Source: Limnomonas spitsbergensis (taxonomy: Eukaryota > Chlorophyta > Chlorophyceae > Chlamydomonadales). Taken from it: a DNA stretch of 64,000 nucleotides. Below the pieces are notes generated by a model, which saw only the letters and a program-made list of their open reading frames with translations, ran no database searches and was not told where the DNA came from. The position numbers and the translations under genes are program-made. Position 1 is the first letter of the stretch; each line of letters begins with the position of its first letter. Positions 23,101 to 35,100 of this stretch are shown in pieces. The stretch lies in NCBI GenBank assembly GCA_037349105.1, contig JAYJMM010000103.1, positions 620,001-684,000 of the forward strand, given 5' to 3'.

Positions 23101-26100
23101 AGTTTTTTCCTGCGAGCCCACCCACTTGAGGGTCAGGGTGGGCCAACAGCGCCGCCAGGGCCGTCTCCGAGGCGGGCCCGGCGTCCTCCGGCCCATCCAG
23201 CAGGTGCTGGTGACCCGGCAACACCTCCTTCGAGGGCGCCAGACGCATCGTCAAGACACTCGCACAGCCGCCGCCGCCGCCGCCAGCGTCAGCGTCGGCA
23301 TCACCCGAGGGGCTACAGCGCAGCAGCTTGAGATGTAAGCCCAAAGACAGGAGCCATCTAGCCGCATCCGTCACCGAGGCAGTGACCCCGCTTGTCGCCG
23401 CTTTCTCCTCCTCCGTCCCGTCGTCTCCGCTGCGAGACAACCGCCGGGGCCACGCGGCCCACCAAGGCGTCATCAGCCGCTGCCCTCGGAGCATCAAGCA
23501 GAGCTCGCCATGCCAAAGCTGCGGAGACAAGAAGCGGCCGCGGCCACACGCAGACGCAGACATGATGGATAAGGACAAGCAGGAGACGTAAGGGCTGTCA
23601 CCGCCGCCGCCGCCGCTTCCAATCAGAGACGAGGACCCATTCTCCAGTAGGTGCAGCAGGTGCGAGCTCCACTGCTTGCCCTGCACAGGACGCACATATG
23701 ATCATTTGCTGAACCAGCGTAGTGCGGAGCAGGCCACTCTTGGGGGGCAACCATTTAGCTGATGGGGACCAAACCTTGCAGTAGGGCCATTGTTGAACCC
23801 CCGGTGAAGTGTACACCTTTGGCAGGCCGTCCCACGGCCGCCTAAGGTCCGAATGTGACTAAATTGGGACCGGCCTACGATGAATGCCCAAGGCAGCCTG
23901 GCTGGCCACAAGTGGTGCCTCTGTCCAGAGGCCAGAATGTAGCTGATATGCAGCTGAGTCGGTCACACTTGCTGTTTTGGGCGTGACGGACAGATCTAAA
24001 CACTGAGCAGGGATCGCAGTACCCTAGATGCACGTTTCCTCTCTGCCCCAACAAGTGAATGATTTATTCTGGAGCTCTGTCCCTAGGACAGCTCAAAAGT
24101 ATCATGCTCTGACCTCAAGCTCTGTGCGCATTTAAATTACAATTTGATTTGAACATCCACTCGTCTCCTAATGACAGCATGGTACAGTGTAGTACGATGT
24201 GGTACAGTACAGTACACCATGGTAAGGTGCAGTAAAGTATGGCAAGGTACAAGCCGTCACGGTACCACACTCCCAAATTGCCCTCGGGCAGTGAGGGAAC
24301 AAAGTAAGTTGTATCCTGCGGGGCTAAATGAACAATTTAAAGCCCCCTTCAGAGGTTCAGGAAGGCTATTAAAATGTTCGGTACCCAAAGGTTGAGACCC
24401 CGCCACACGATCTCCTCTCTCCCCCTGTCTAGATCACCGAGTTCCATGTTCCTGCCTCCCTCACAAACGAGGGTGGCATGTCTGCACCATGGTAGCTGTG
24501 CACGGTAGCTGGACTTCAGCTAAGTCTTTCCCTACCAGCCCCACGTGGCCGAGCTTTCAGCAGGGCCCAGCAGGTATGCACTGTTAAACAGTTAAATTAC
24601 GGTACGGTAATAGTTAAAGCAAAAAATGTACAGTTCCGGCATCGATTCCTTGTATACCATGTTCAAACCCCGACATGTACCACGATATTAAATTATACAT
24701 ACCGGTACACCATGATCACTGGTGTTTATGGTAACGGAGCAAACGCGGCCATGACCCATGCCGCATTGTTCCCTTAACCATCACGCCCCGCAGGGACGTA
24801 GTCTTTCTTTCTTTCTATCCATACCAGTACACCATGATCACTGGTGTTGTTTTGGGGGGGTAGGTCTTCTTCTTCGTTGTTTTGGGGGGGTAGGTCTTCC
24901 TCACCTTGGTGTTGCTTCCGTACGCCAAAGAGGTGAGCAGCGGCATGCGGCACATCGACGCACAGGCAGCAGAAAGCTCCGCGCCATGCCCTGGCAGGCG
25001 GCCAGGCGGCAGCGCTGCTGGAAGGAGCGCGGGGGAGGCCGCCAGCAGCAGACGGTGCATCAGGAGGCACATCTGCTCCCGCTCCTGAAGACGCGACATG
25101 GAGGTGGATGCGGCATGTTGGTAATCAGGGGCAACATAGGGAGGGGAAGGGGGACAGGGGGGATGGTCTGGCAGGGGGGTCAAGGTGCAGCCGGCCTGAG
25201 CACTGGATCGGAGACCAAAAGGCGCTAGCACCAGTGCTGTGCCAAGTAAATTCCTTGCGGTGGCTGACTTGCGGTGGCTGACTTGCGGTGGCTGACTTAC
25301 GGAGGCTGACTTGCGGTGGCTGACTTGCGGTGGCTGACTTGCGGTGGCTGACTTACGGAGGCTGACTTGCGGTGGCTGACTTGCGGTGGCTGACTTGCGG
25401 TGGCTGACTTACGGAGGCTGACTTGCGGTGGCTGACTTACGGAGGCTGACTTGCGGTGGCTGACTTACGGAGGCTGACTTGCGGTGGCTGACTTGCGGTG
25501 GCTGACTTACGGAGGCTGACTTACAGTCACCGTACTCTCAAGTCAAACCAGCTACTTTTATCAGTGAGGGACCGTAATCACATACCGTACATGATTTTTC
25601 CAGCACAATGGCACAGCACTGGCTAGTAGCCTGTCCCTGCTGTCCCTGCCACAATTCAAGGCCCTGAGGCCGCAACCCACTCTGCCCACCTCGCCCTTGC
25701 TATCCCTGAGTTTATTCAGTACTGGCATTGGTTTGCGGGCACACGTCCCAAGCATCAAATGCGAAGCTCCGCTGGAGTGTAAATATAGCATACAACTCCA
25801 CATTGCCCCAATGGCTCACCTCCAGGCAGCTTGAACCCATCAGCAGCAGCGCAACAGCCGCCACGTGTCCTGTGAGGTCCGCCTCCGCCGCCGCGTGCCG
25901 CCGCAGGCCAGCAACCTCCATCGTAGGCCGTGGCAGGTCAACAGCCTCTGCTGCATGCTGCGGCAGGTCCGCATCGGCTGGCGCATCGGCTGCTGGTAAG
26001 AATGCGGCCAGACGATGCAGTCTCAGCAACGCGCCACAGACGGGGCCGATTGGAACTGAGCGCAGCTGAAAAGAAGCACCAGGCAGATCCAGGGCATGCA

Positions 26101-29100
26101 ATGTGCAGAGGTAGACGGGCAAATACAATCAGTCAGCTGGACACAGGGGGGCTGATAGAGGCTGGGGGGGAGACAGGGTGAGCGAGACACACAGCGATAG
26201 ATACATATTATAGATACATATATGTGATAGATACATATTGTGGAAGACAGATGCTGATAGATACAAACTATATATATATATATATGTGATCCACAGATAC
26301 TGATAGATACATAAATGTGATAGATACATAGTGGTAGATAGGTGCTGATAGATACATACTAGAGACACACAGCGGTACATACATAGTGGTAGACACAGTC
26401 ACAGAGAGACAGAGACAGGGAGGCTGGAAGGAAAGTTCCATCTAGTTATGTAGTGTGACCAAGACAGGGACGGAGACACAGAGGCAGGGTGATCGATAGA
26501 TGCTAGAAGAGACAGGGTGAGGGAGAGAGGGAGAGACACACACGCATTCAAAAAATAGCAAAGCTTGGGTGAGACCTAGAATCTGTAGAAGATTCAAGCC
26601 GTGCTGAAAAATTCGAAGAAGATTCTGACTTACAGCTAGAGACACGATGGGACAAGATGGGAATACATGGAGCAAGATACTGGTGCGCAGAGAGACCCAT
26701 AGCGATAGACCCAGAGCGCAAGATTCATTGCGAATATCGGAAACCAACACATTCACAGAGAGACAGAGCGGCCCGACCTGCAGATTTTGCTGTCAGCATC
26801 GACAAACAAATCTGCGAGATACATATGAATGGTCAAGCAGACACGTAGACATCCTGGTAGATGCATACAGAGGCCATCCGGCTGAGCCATTCGTCGCCAG
26901 ACCTCACCCCCAAATCCCCTTTGTGCCCCAAATCACCAAATTCCCTCCCTGCCCCGTAAGGGACGCGCCTGCAGCTCTTGACTCAGGAGGAGTAGCGCCG
27001 GGAACAAGCGGGAGGCGACAAGGTCGGACAGCAAACGGCGACGACCACCACGGCCAGCAACAGGATCAGCAGAACTTCCGCCGCTGCCACTGCCGCCGCC
27101 GCCACAGCTGGCACTGACAGCTTCTGCCACATCGATGATCTCACCGATACCTTGCACCACCCTCGCCCTGTTCGAAAAGGGGGTGCTTTCCGTGGTTCAG
27201 GGTTTCGTGGCTCAGGGTTATGTGGTTCAGGGTTCCGTGGTTCAGGGTTCTGTGGTTTGTAGTTTTTCATGTCTTGCTGCTTCGAAAAAGGGTTTACTGT
27301 TGAGAGGTTCACACACTAGGCAGACCAGGCAGGCAGAGATCAGGGAGGGATAAAAAGAAAGAAAACTACGTCCTGAAGGGGCGTGAGGGTTAAGGAAACA
27401 GTACAGCATAGGCTGAGGCCGTGTCCGCACCGTAACCATTACGGAGGAAGAGGGGGGGACGAGGGGGCGGAGGGGTCCAGATGAGGGTGTGGAGGAGGAG
27501 GAGGAAGGGTGGAAAGTCTTCTTATCTGCAAGCCAGTCATCCTCCTACCTCTCCGGCGCTGTCGCTAACGGACAGCACGGCAGTACGGCCGTCAGGAGGT
27601 GCAGTACAGGCAAGCCCAGCAGGCCGCAACACCGGCAGGCCAGCAGCACCAGCCGTTGCTGCAGACGGCACGGCAGCAGCGCCCAGTGGAAGGCACCGTC
27701 GCCTGCAGCTGCTGAGGGGCGGGAGCCCAAGGCTGGAAAGGAGGGGGGGGCTCCGGAACCGCCACCAGCCGCACTGATATCTGTCAAGGACTGGCCGCTC
27801 TGCGAGGATTCGGGTTTAGGGGTTATAAGCTTTCAGTGCACACGAGTAGCATTAGTCTTAAACAACAATGATTGGCTGCTCAGCTTATAATACTCGGCAG
27901 AAATGTTGCCTTGGGGTCAAGGTATAGAATTTGGGATTATTTATCAGAGGGTTTATCAGAGGATTTAGCAGAGGGTTTAGCAGAAGGTTTAGCAGACGGT
28001 TTAGCATATGGTTTAGCAGAAGGTTCAACAGAGGGTTTAGCAGAGGGTTTAGCAGAAGGAGTCAGGAGGCCTTGACACAGCTGCTCACAGGCCCATATCC
28101 AGAGGGCCAGGCTAGACCTCAGCCCTCAGACCCCACACCTCCTCAGCCCCCCTGGGTCCCCGATCCCCCAATGTCTACCCAGCCCCCCAGGCCCCCAGCC
28201 CTCCAACCACCCTGCCCACATTATGAAATTAATCATTAAATTAACTTTCAGAGCGGTCTCTGAGCCTTCTTGTAAAATGTACCAAAATTATTGATTAAAT
28301 TCCAGAGCGGTCTCCTAGCCTTATTATTAAATGTCTTGTCCAATTAAATTCCAAAACGGTCTTTGAGCCTTACGTACATACAGTATCATAATAAATATCA
28401 GAGCGGCCTCCTAGCCTGCACTCCACAGGTTGGCAGATCTGAAACCAATTGCAGCACAGATTTTGCACACCCCCAACCAAGGGTGGTGGAAAAGCCTCGA
28501 CCCTTAACCCCCAACCAAGGGTGGTGCAACACCTGTACTGCAACTGTGAGCCATCCTGTCACCTCCTCCATCCCCCACCCACCCAAGGGGTGAAGTAGGT
28601 GTGTCATGATAGCACGCACTTGCCATCTGTCTCTCTGAACAAGGCCACCATATCAGGTATCCCACAGACCTGCCCACTCCCCCCACAGACCTGCCCACTC
28701 CCCCCACAGACCTGCCCACTCCCCCCACAGACCTGCCCACTCCCCCCACAGACCTGCCCACTCCCACCACAGACCTGCCCACTCCCCCCACAGACCTGCC
28801 CACTCCCCCCACAGACCTGCCCACTCCCCCCACAGACCTGCCCTCTCCCCCCACAGGTCTGCCCTCTCCCCCCACAGACCTGCCCACTCCCCCCACAGAC
28901 CTGCCCTCTCCCCCCACAGGTCTGCCCTCTCCCCCCACAGATCTGCCCTCTCCCCCCACAGATCTGCCCTCTCCCCCCACACACCTGAAGGAGCACGAAA
29001 GAGAAGAAGGGCGCCAGGGCCTTCCACAAGATCAGATCCTTGTGTCCCGAAGCGGATTCGATGGATCTAGATCCGGCGGCCGAGGAGCAGAGGCGCTGCG

Positions 29101-32100
29101 TGGAGGGGCGCAAGCATCAAACCCTTCCTTACGATAACAACGACGGGGCAAATATACAGTACGGCCGGGCGCCATGTAGAATACGAGATAAAGAAAACAT
29201 ATTGTCCTCTCTGTGGTTTAAGCCAGGCCGCGATGGCGACGGCTAATATGACCTAAGGTCCACCAGTCTTTCTTTTTTATCGACTCTGGGTACATGTCAG
29301 CTACATTCCAGCTTCTGCCCGGGGGACCCAATTGTGGCCAGCCATGCCGCTTTGGCCACCATTCGCAGGCCGGCCCAAATTTGGTCCCAATCGGGCCTTT
29401 CACGGCAACAGCAGTCCATAAGATGGAATCCACACCCAGGCTAAACCCTAACCCCACCTGCAGCAATGTACCACAACCCCTTGACCCCACCTGCAGTATT
29501 GTTCCGCAACCCCTTAACCCCACCTTCATTATTGTACCGCAACCCCTGAAGCCCACCTTCAGTATTGTTCCGCAACTCTTAACCCCCCTTGCAGTTTTGT
29601 ACCGCAACCCTTAAACTCACCTGCAGTATTGTACCGCAACCCTTAAACCCACCTGCAGTACTGTACCGCAACCCCTGACCCCCCCCCGCAGTATTGTACC
29701 GCAACCCTTAACCCCCCCTGCAGTATTGTACCGCAACCCCTTAACCCCACCTGCAGCGCCGTGCAGCAGCAGTCCACAAGATGGGGTCCACACCCCGGCT
29801 GCAGGAGCAGCGCCAAGCTGAGGGGGTGCTGTGACCAGGATGCGGAGGTTTGGGGGGCAAACCCTGAAGGGGGGAGAGAGAGAGGGGGCGTTTGTATTGA
29901 CGTGTCTGATTATTCCGGCGCCTTGAATTATGTGTGTGTAACGACCTCTGCACATTGCTGGACAAGCTCGCCAGCCCCATGCCCATGCCCATGAACATGC
30001 CCATGCACATACACAGCCACTCAATTTGTGCTCTCAAGCTCATTTACATCATGTCAGTGGTACCCATACCCTGACACTCACATGCTACATCCACACCCAG
30101 GCAGTACATACGTCCTTCCCCTCACCTGCCGCATCCACTCCCAGGCAGTACACCCGCACCAATGCCTCCACGAGTACGCTGGCGGTGGATTCACCTGTCC
30201 AGAGAGAGTTGGGGATTTAGGATCCAGGGCTTAGGGATCAGGGCTTAGAGCTTTTGGGTTAGAGCCCAGGGCTTAGTGCTTTAGGCTTTTGGGTTAGAGC
30301 CCAGGGCTTAGTGCTTTAGGCTTCTGGCTTAGAGCCCAGGGCTTAGGGCTCAGGAATTAAGGGTCGAGCCTTGGTGCTTGAAGACCAGGGCAAACGACCC
30401 AGGGCTTAGACTTTAGAGCTTTGGGCTGGCTTCTGGCTTAGGGCTTGTGATCCAGGGCTTAGGGTGTAGGGCTCAGCACTCGGGGCTTAGGGCTTCGCCG
30501 TACCTTTTCTTCAGCACCCCAAGGTAACCGATCAAAGACACACTACTAACATAAAGTCACACCTCCTACTGATGTTAAAGAACCTAAGCCTTGACCCTCA
30601 ACCCTCTACCATTGTAAGGGCATTTTAAATTATCTCATAACACGTGCCTGCCAATGCGGGTGCATTATGATAAAAAACTCCTCCCCTCCCGCCAGCACCC
30701 AACCCATCCGGAGCAACTTGCAAGATACACTTGGTATGGAACATCCCCATTCGTACATGCTGACATCATTTAACCTGAGCCCTGAACCCTTCAGCACATT
30801 TGAGATGACCTCCCCATACGTACCTGCTGACATCAATAAACCTGAACCCTGAACCCGTCGGCACATTTAAGATGACCTCCCCATACGTACCTGCTGACGT
30901 CAATAAACCTGAACCCTGAACCCGTCGGCACATTTAAGATGACCTCCCCATACGTACCTGCTGACGTCAATAAACCTGAACCCTGAACCCTTCGGCACAT
31001 TTGAGATGACCTCCCCATACGTACCTGCCGACGTCAATAAACCTGAACCCTGAACCCTTCAGCACATTTAAGATGACCTCCCCATACGTACCTGCTGACG
31101 TCAATAAACCTGAACCCTGAACCCTTCAGCACATTTGAGATCACCTCCCCATACGTACCTGCCGACGTCAATAAACCTGAACCCTGAACCCTTCGGCACA
31201 TTTGAGATCACCTCCCCATCCGCACCATCTGACGTCAATAAATCTGAACCCTGAACCCTTCGGCACATTTGAGACCACCTCCACATACCCACCTGCTGAT
31301 GCCAGTGCACTGAGGATGAGCTCTTGGGCGTCAGCCAGGGGCAGCACTGCAAAAGGGCACGTTGGCAGGGTTTAGGGTTTACAACAGGGTGTGGTGTCAG
31401 GGTGTAGGGTTAAAACGTCAGGTTTGAGGGTTAAAACGTCAGTTTAGGGTTAAAACGTCAGGTTTGAGGGTTTCGAACATAACATTGCGCCAGGGTGTAA
31501 AGTTAAAGGGTTGAGAACAAGGCATGGCGTCGGGGTTTAGGGTTTGGGGTTTTCTGTGTATAACAGGGCATGGAGTCAGGGTGGGACTTTAGGGTTAATG
31601 ACAGGGCATGGCAGCAGGGTGTAAGGTGTAGGGTTCACAACAGGGCGTGACAACAGGGTTTAGGGGTTCATAACAGGGCATGGAGCCAGGGTTTAGAACA
31701 AATTGAGCGTCAGTAGGTGACGGGAGGCTGTAGCAGGGCATGATGTCCGGATGACAACAAATTGTACCGTGTGGAGCAACAGGGTGTAGTGTTCTAATTT
31801 AGAACAAATTGTGTGAAGTAAATGGCAGCGCTGCAGATGGGCATGGCGTCATGGTCAATACTGAGCCGTGTGCAACAGGACACAGATCTGCAACCTGGCG
31901 TGGTGTGAGGGTTCAGAATAAGCTGTGCGAAACAGGGTCCAAAATGGACAGGCTGGGAAGGCCTTGGTCTCTGGATCTAGGATTTCAGGCTTGGTGACTG
32001 GATCAAAGGGCACAGCCCACCATGCCATTCAGTGCCCATGTAACTACCCGCCATGCGAGCTAGTGCTCATGCCACCAACCGCCATGTGATCACGTGCCCA

Positions 32101-35100
32101 TGCTACTTCCTGCCAAGAGAGCATGTGACCATGCAACTACCCGCCATGCAAGGATGTGCCCATGCAACTACCCGCCATGCAAGGATGTGCCCATGTAACT
32201 ACCCGCCATGTGAGGATGTGCCCATGCAACTACCTGCCATGCAAGGACGTGCCCATGCAACTACCCGGCATGCAAGGATGTGCCCATGCAACTACCCGCC
32301 ATGCGAGGATGTGCCCATGCAACTACCTGCCAAGCAAGGATGTGCCCATGCAACTACCCGCCATGCAAGGATGTGCCCATGCAACTACCTGCCAAGCAAG
32401 GATGTGCCCATGCAACTACCCGCCATGCGAGGATGAGCCCATGCAACTACCTGACAAGCGAGCATGTGTACATGCATTTACCCGCCAAGAGAGCATGTGC
32501 CCATGCAACTACCCGCCAAGGATGTGCTCATGCAACTACCCACCAAGCGAGCAGGTACCCATACAACTACCCGCCAAGAGAGCATGTGCCCGTGCAACTA
32601 CCCGCCAAGAGAGCATGTGCCCATGCAACTACCTGCCAAGCGAGGACGAGCCCATGCAAATACCTGCCAATCGCGCTACTGCCCGTATACCTACCCGCGA
32701 CAAGAGGATGTGCACATGCAACCAACCGCAAGATGTCACCTGTGTACACATCCACCTACCTGGCATGTTGTTCACATTGGATATGAGCATCTCCGTCGCT
32801 TCGCTGACGACGTCCTGGGCAAAGTGAAAGAGTTGGGAAGGGTGAGAGAGAGAGGGAAGGACAAATGTCTTGGGAACACATCTGGTTCGGGGGAAAGGGG
32901 TAGGGTTAGTCGATCCGTTTTTAGCAGGCGTCTGTCACAAGGAGATTTGAAAACAATGCGAGGCTAGCAAATATAGGAGGGCCGGTTTTAGTGGATGGCC
33001 CGGGAGAAAAGTGTAGGAAAGGAGATCAGATAAAGGGTTGGATCTTCAACTCCGAGCTGTACAAGTGCTGTTGTTGTAGCTGTTGCAGCGCACACGAGAT
33101 CCAAAGATCTAACTGGTATGGGAAGTTCGAATAGGAGTTCGGTGGCAGGTACTTGTCGTTCGTTTGACAGTTAAACTTGTCGTTCGTTTGACAGTTCAGG
33201 GTTTAAGGTCATGCTACAGTGGTACAAGGACTTGTGTACCGGTATGTGCCTTGACACAAAACGAGTAGTGGGGTTTGCGCTAGCCATGAGGAATTGATGT
33301 ATTCAAGACATAAAGAGACCTGCTTGTTGAAACGCTGACTGAAGTTTGACGCTACACACTTTTCAGTGGAACGGCCCATCGGGCGAAGAGAAGACAAAAG
33401 GGGACATAGAAGAAGGGGACAGAAGGGTCAGCCTCCTGTGACGGGTGATCAGTGTAGGACCTGTCGTAGTCTATTTAAAGTCTGCCATGGTCTATGCAGG
33501 GCCTGCCATGGGCCATACAGGGCTGACCATCCTCTCTTTACTCTTTAGGGCCTGCCGTTGTCCCTTAAGAGCATGCCGTGATCTATGCAGGGCGAGCTGT
33601 GGTCTGTACAGGGCATGCCTTGGTATAGTTGTAAAAATGGGGCCTGCCATGGTCTGTATAGGGCCTGCTGTGATCTACGTAGGGCCTGTCCTGGTCTATA
33701 TAGAGCCTGCCATGGCGTGTCAAGGCAGGCAATTGTTGTCGAAAAGGCTTTGCAACCCTTCAACTGGTCCAGCGGTACATGGGGTGTTGATGTTACTGCA
33801 AGTTACCGCAACCACCCACAGCCTTTTGCGATAGGGCCAGGCAGAGCGAAACGTGGAGAGGGAAGCCACCAACCCAAACCGAAACAGACAGGTCCCACTC
33901 AACAGAAAACAGACCGAGCAGAGAAAATGAAAGAAGCACCATCAACCCACACATCCACAAAGAGCCAAACCAAGAACCAAACACAGACCACGGTGCCCAA
34001 GGGAGCCCAAGAGCCCCAAATCGGAACGAACAGACCAAACGAGCGTCAAAGGTGGCAGTCCACTAAACAGACTACGGAGCCCAAGGTATGTGTTCAGTGT
34101 TTTTTTACTGTTTACTGTCCAGCAGAGCCATCAGACCAAAGACAGACCACAGCTCATGAAGTTCTTACAGTCCAGCAGAGCATCACATTCGATGCACGGG
34201 ACGTGCGGCCGTAAACCGATACATGTTCTGAATACATGGAGGTAAAGTGTTGGAGTGGGGCATCAGGGTGGTCCGCCACACAAGTTGTAGAAGTGCCCCA
34301 CCCTTAAACCATCAACAAGGGGCTCACCTGCTTAGTCTTGATCCCACCCCCCCCACCGCAAACCCATCCCCAGCCACACGCCGTCACCTGCTTGATTTGA
34401 GCCCCCTCGGCCATTCATCCTGAACTAGAAACGTGCCTGCTAAAGCTGGACGCTCAACCACTAGCCTGAAACCCTTAACCCTAAACCCTAAACTAGGCAC
34501 ACGCTTGCTTTTTCTCAACTTTGAACCATTAACCCTAAATTAGACACACGCTTGATTAAACCTTTACCCCACACCATTCATACTTAACACGAAACCCTAA
34601 GCACGCGTCTGCTGCATGGCGCAGAATCATCCACAGTGGGCTGATGAATATGGGTCATAGGCCGCAGCCTCTTTTGTGCTTGTACCGGTTTGCGGGCACC
34701 TGTCCCATGCGTCAAATGTGATGCTCCGCTGGACTGTACCGCTTGCTTTAAACCTAAATCTTATACTTCACCAACTTCATAAACTTCACAAACTTCGCAA
34801 ACTTCACAAACTCTACAAACTCCATTCTCATGCACACCCCATCTCCGGCTGATGGGGCCACACATGCCCCCAGGCTGTGTTCCATTCTCCCCACTGCTAT
34901 TCCGATATTGGTCCTTACGGTGGCTGAATTACGTAGCTGACTTTCAGTCACTGTAACTTAAAGTTTCAGCTACTTTTAGCAGTAAGGGACTGTAACTACT
35001 TTCACGACTTCTGAATTACGGGGCAATGGCACAGCCCTGATTCTCCCCGGGGGGGCAGGGGTGAGAGTAGGGAGTAGGGTTAAGGGTATGGATTCCCCTG

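Noticed and set aside
28504..29113. Gly/Cys-rich frames on the minus strand and a Pro-rich plus frame
   Set aside because: 21-bp repeat artefacts. Only 28985-29095 fits as an exon of the RST1-like gene.
32053..32967. Cys/His-rich 'CNYPPCEDVPMQLPA' frames
   Set aside because: Translation of the 31-bp intronic array; no independent gene evidence.
34754..34951. Extra RST1-like exon with repeated FVKF residues
   Set aside because: It is a 9-bp tandem repeat running into the MITE, and the phase 0 join of 35854 to 32814 needs no extra exon.
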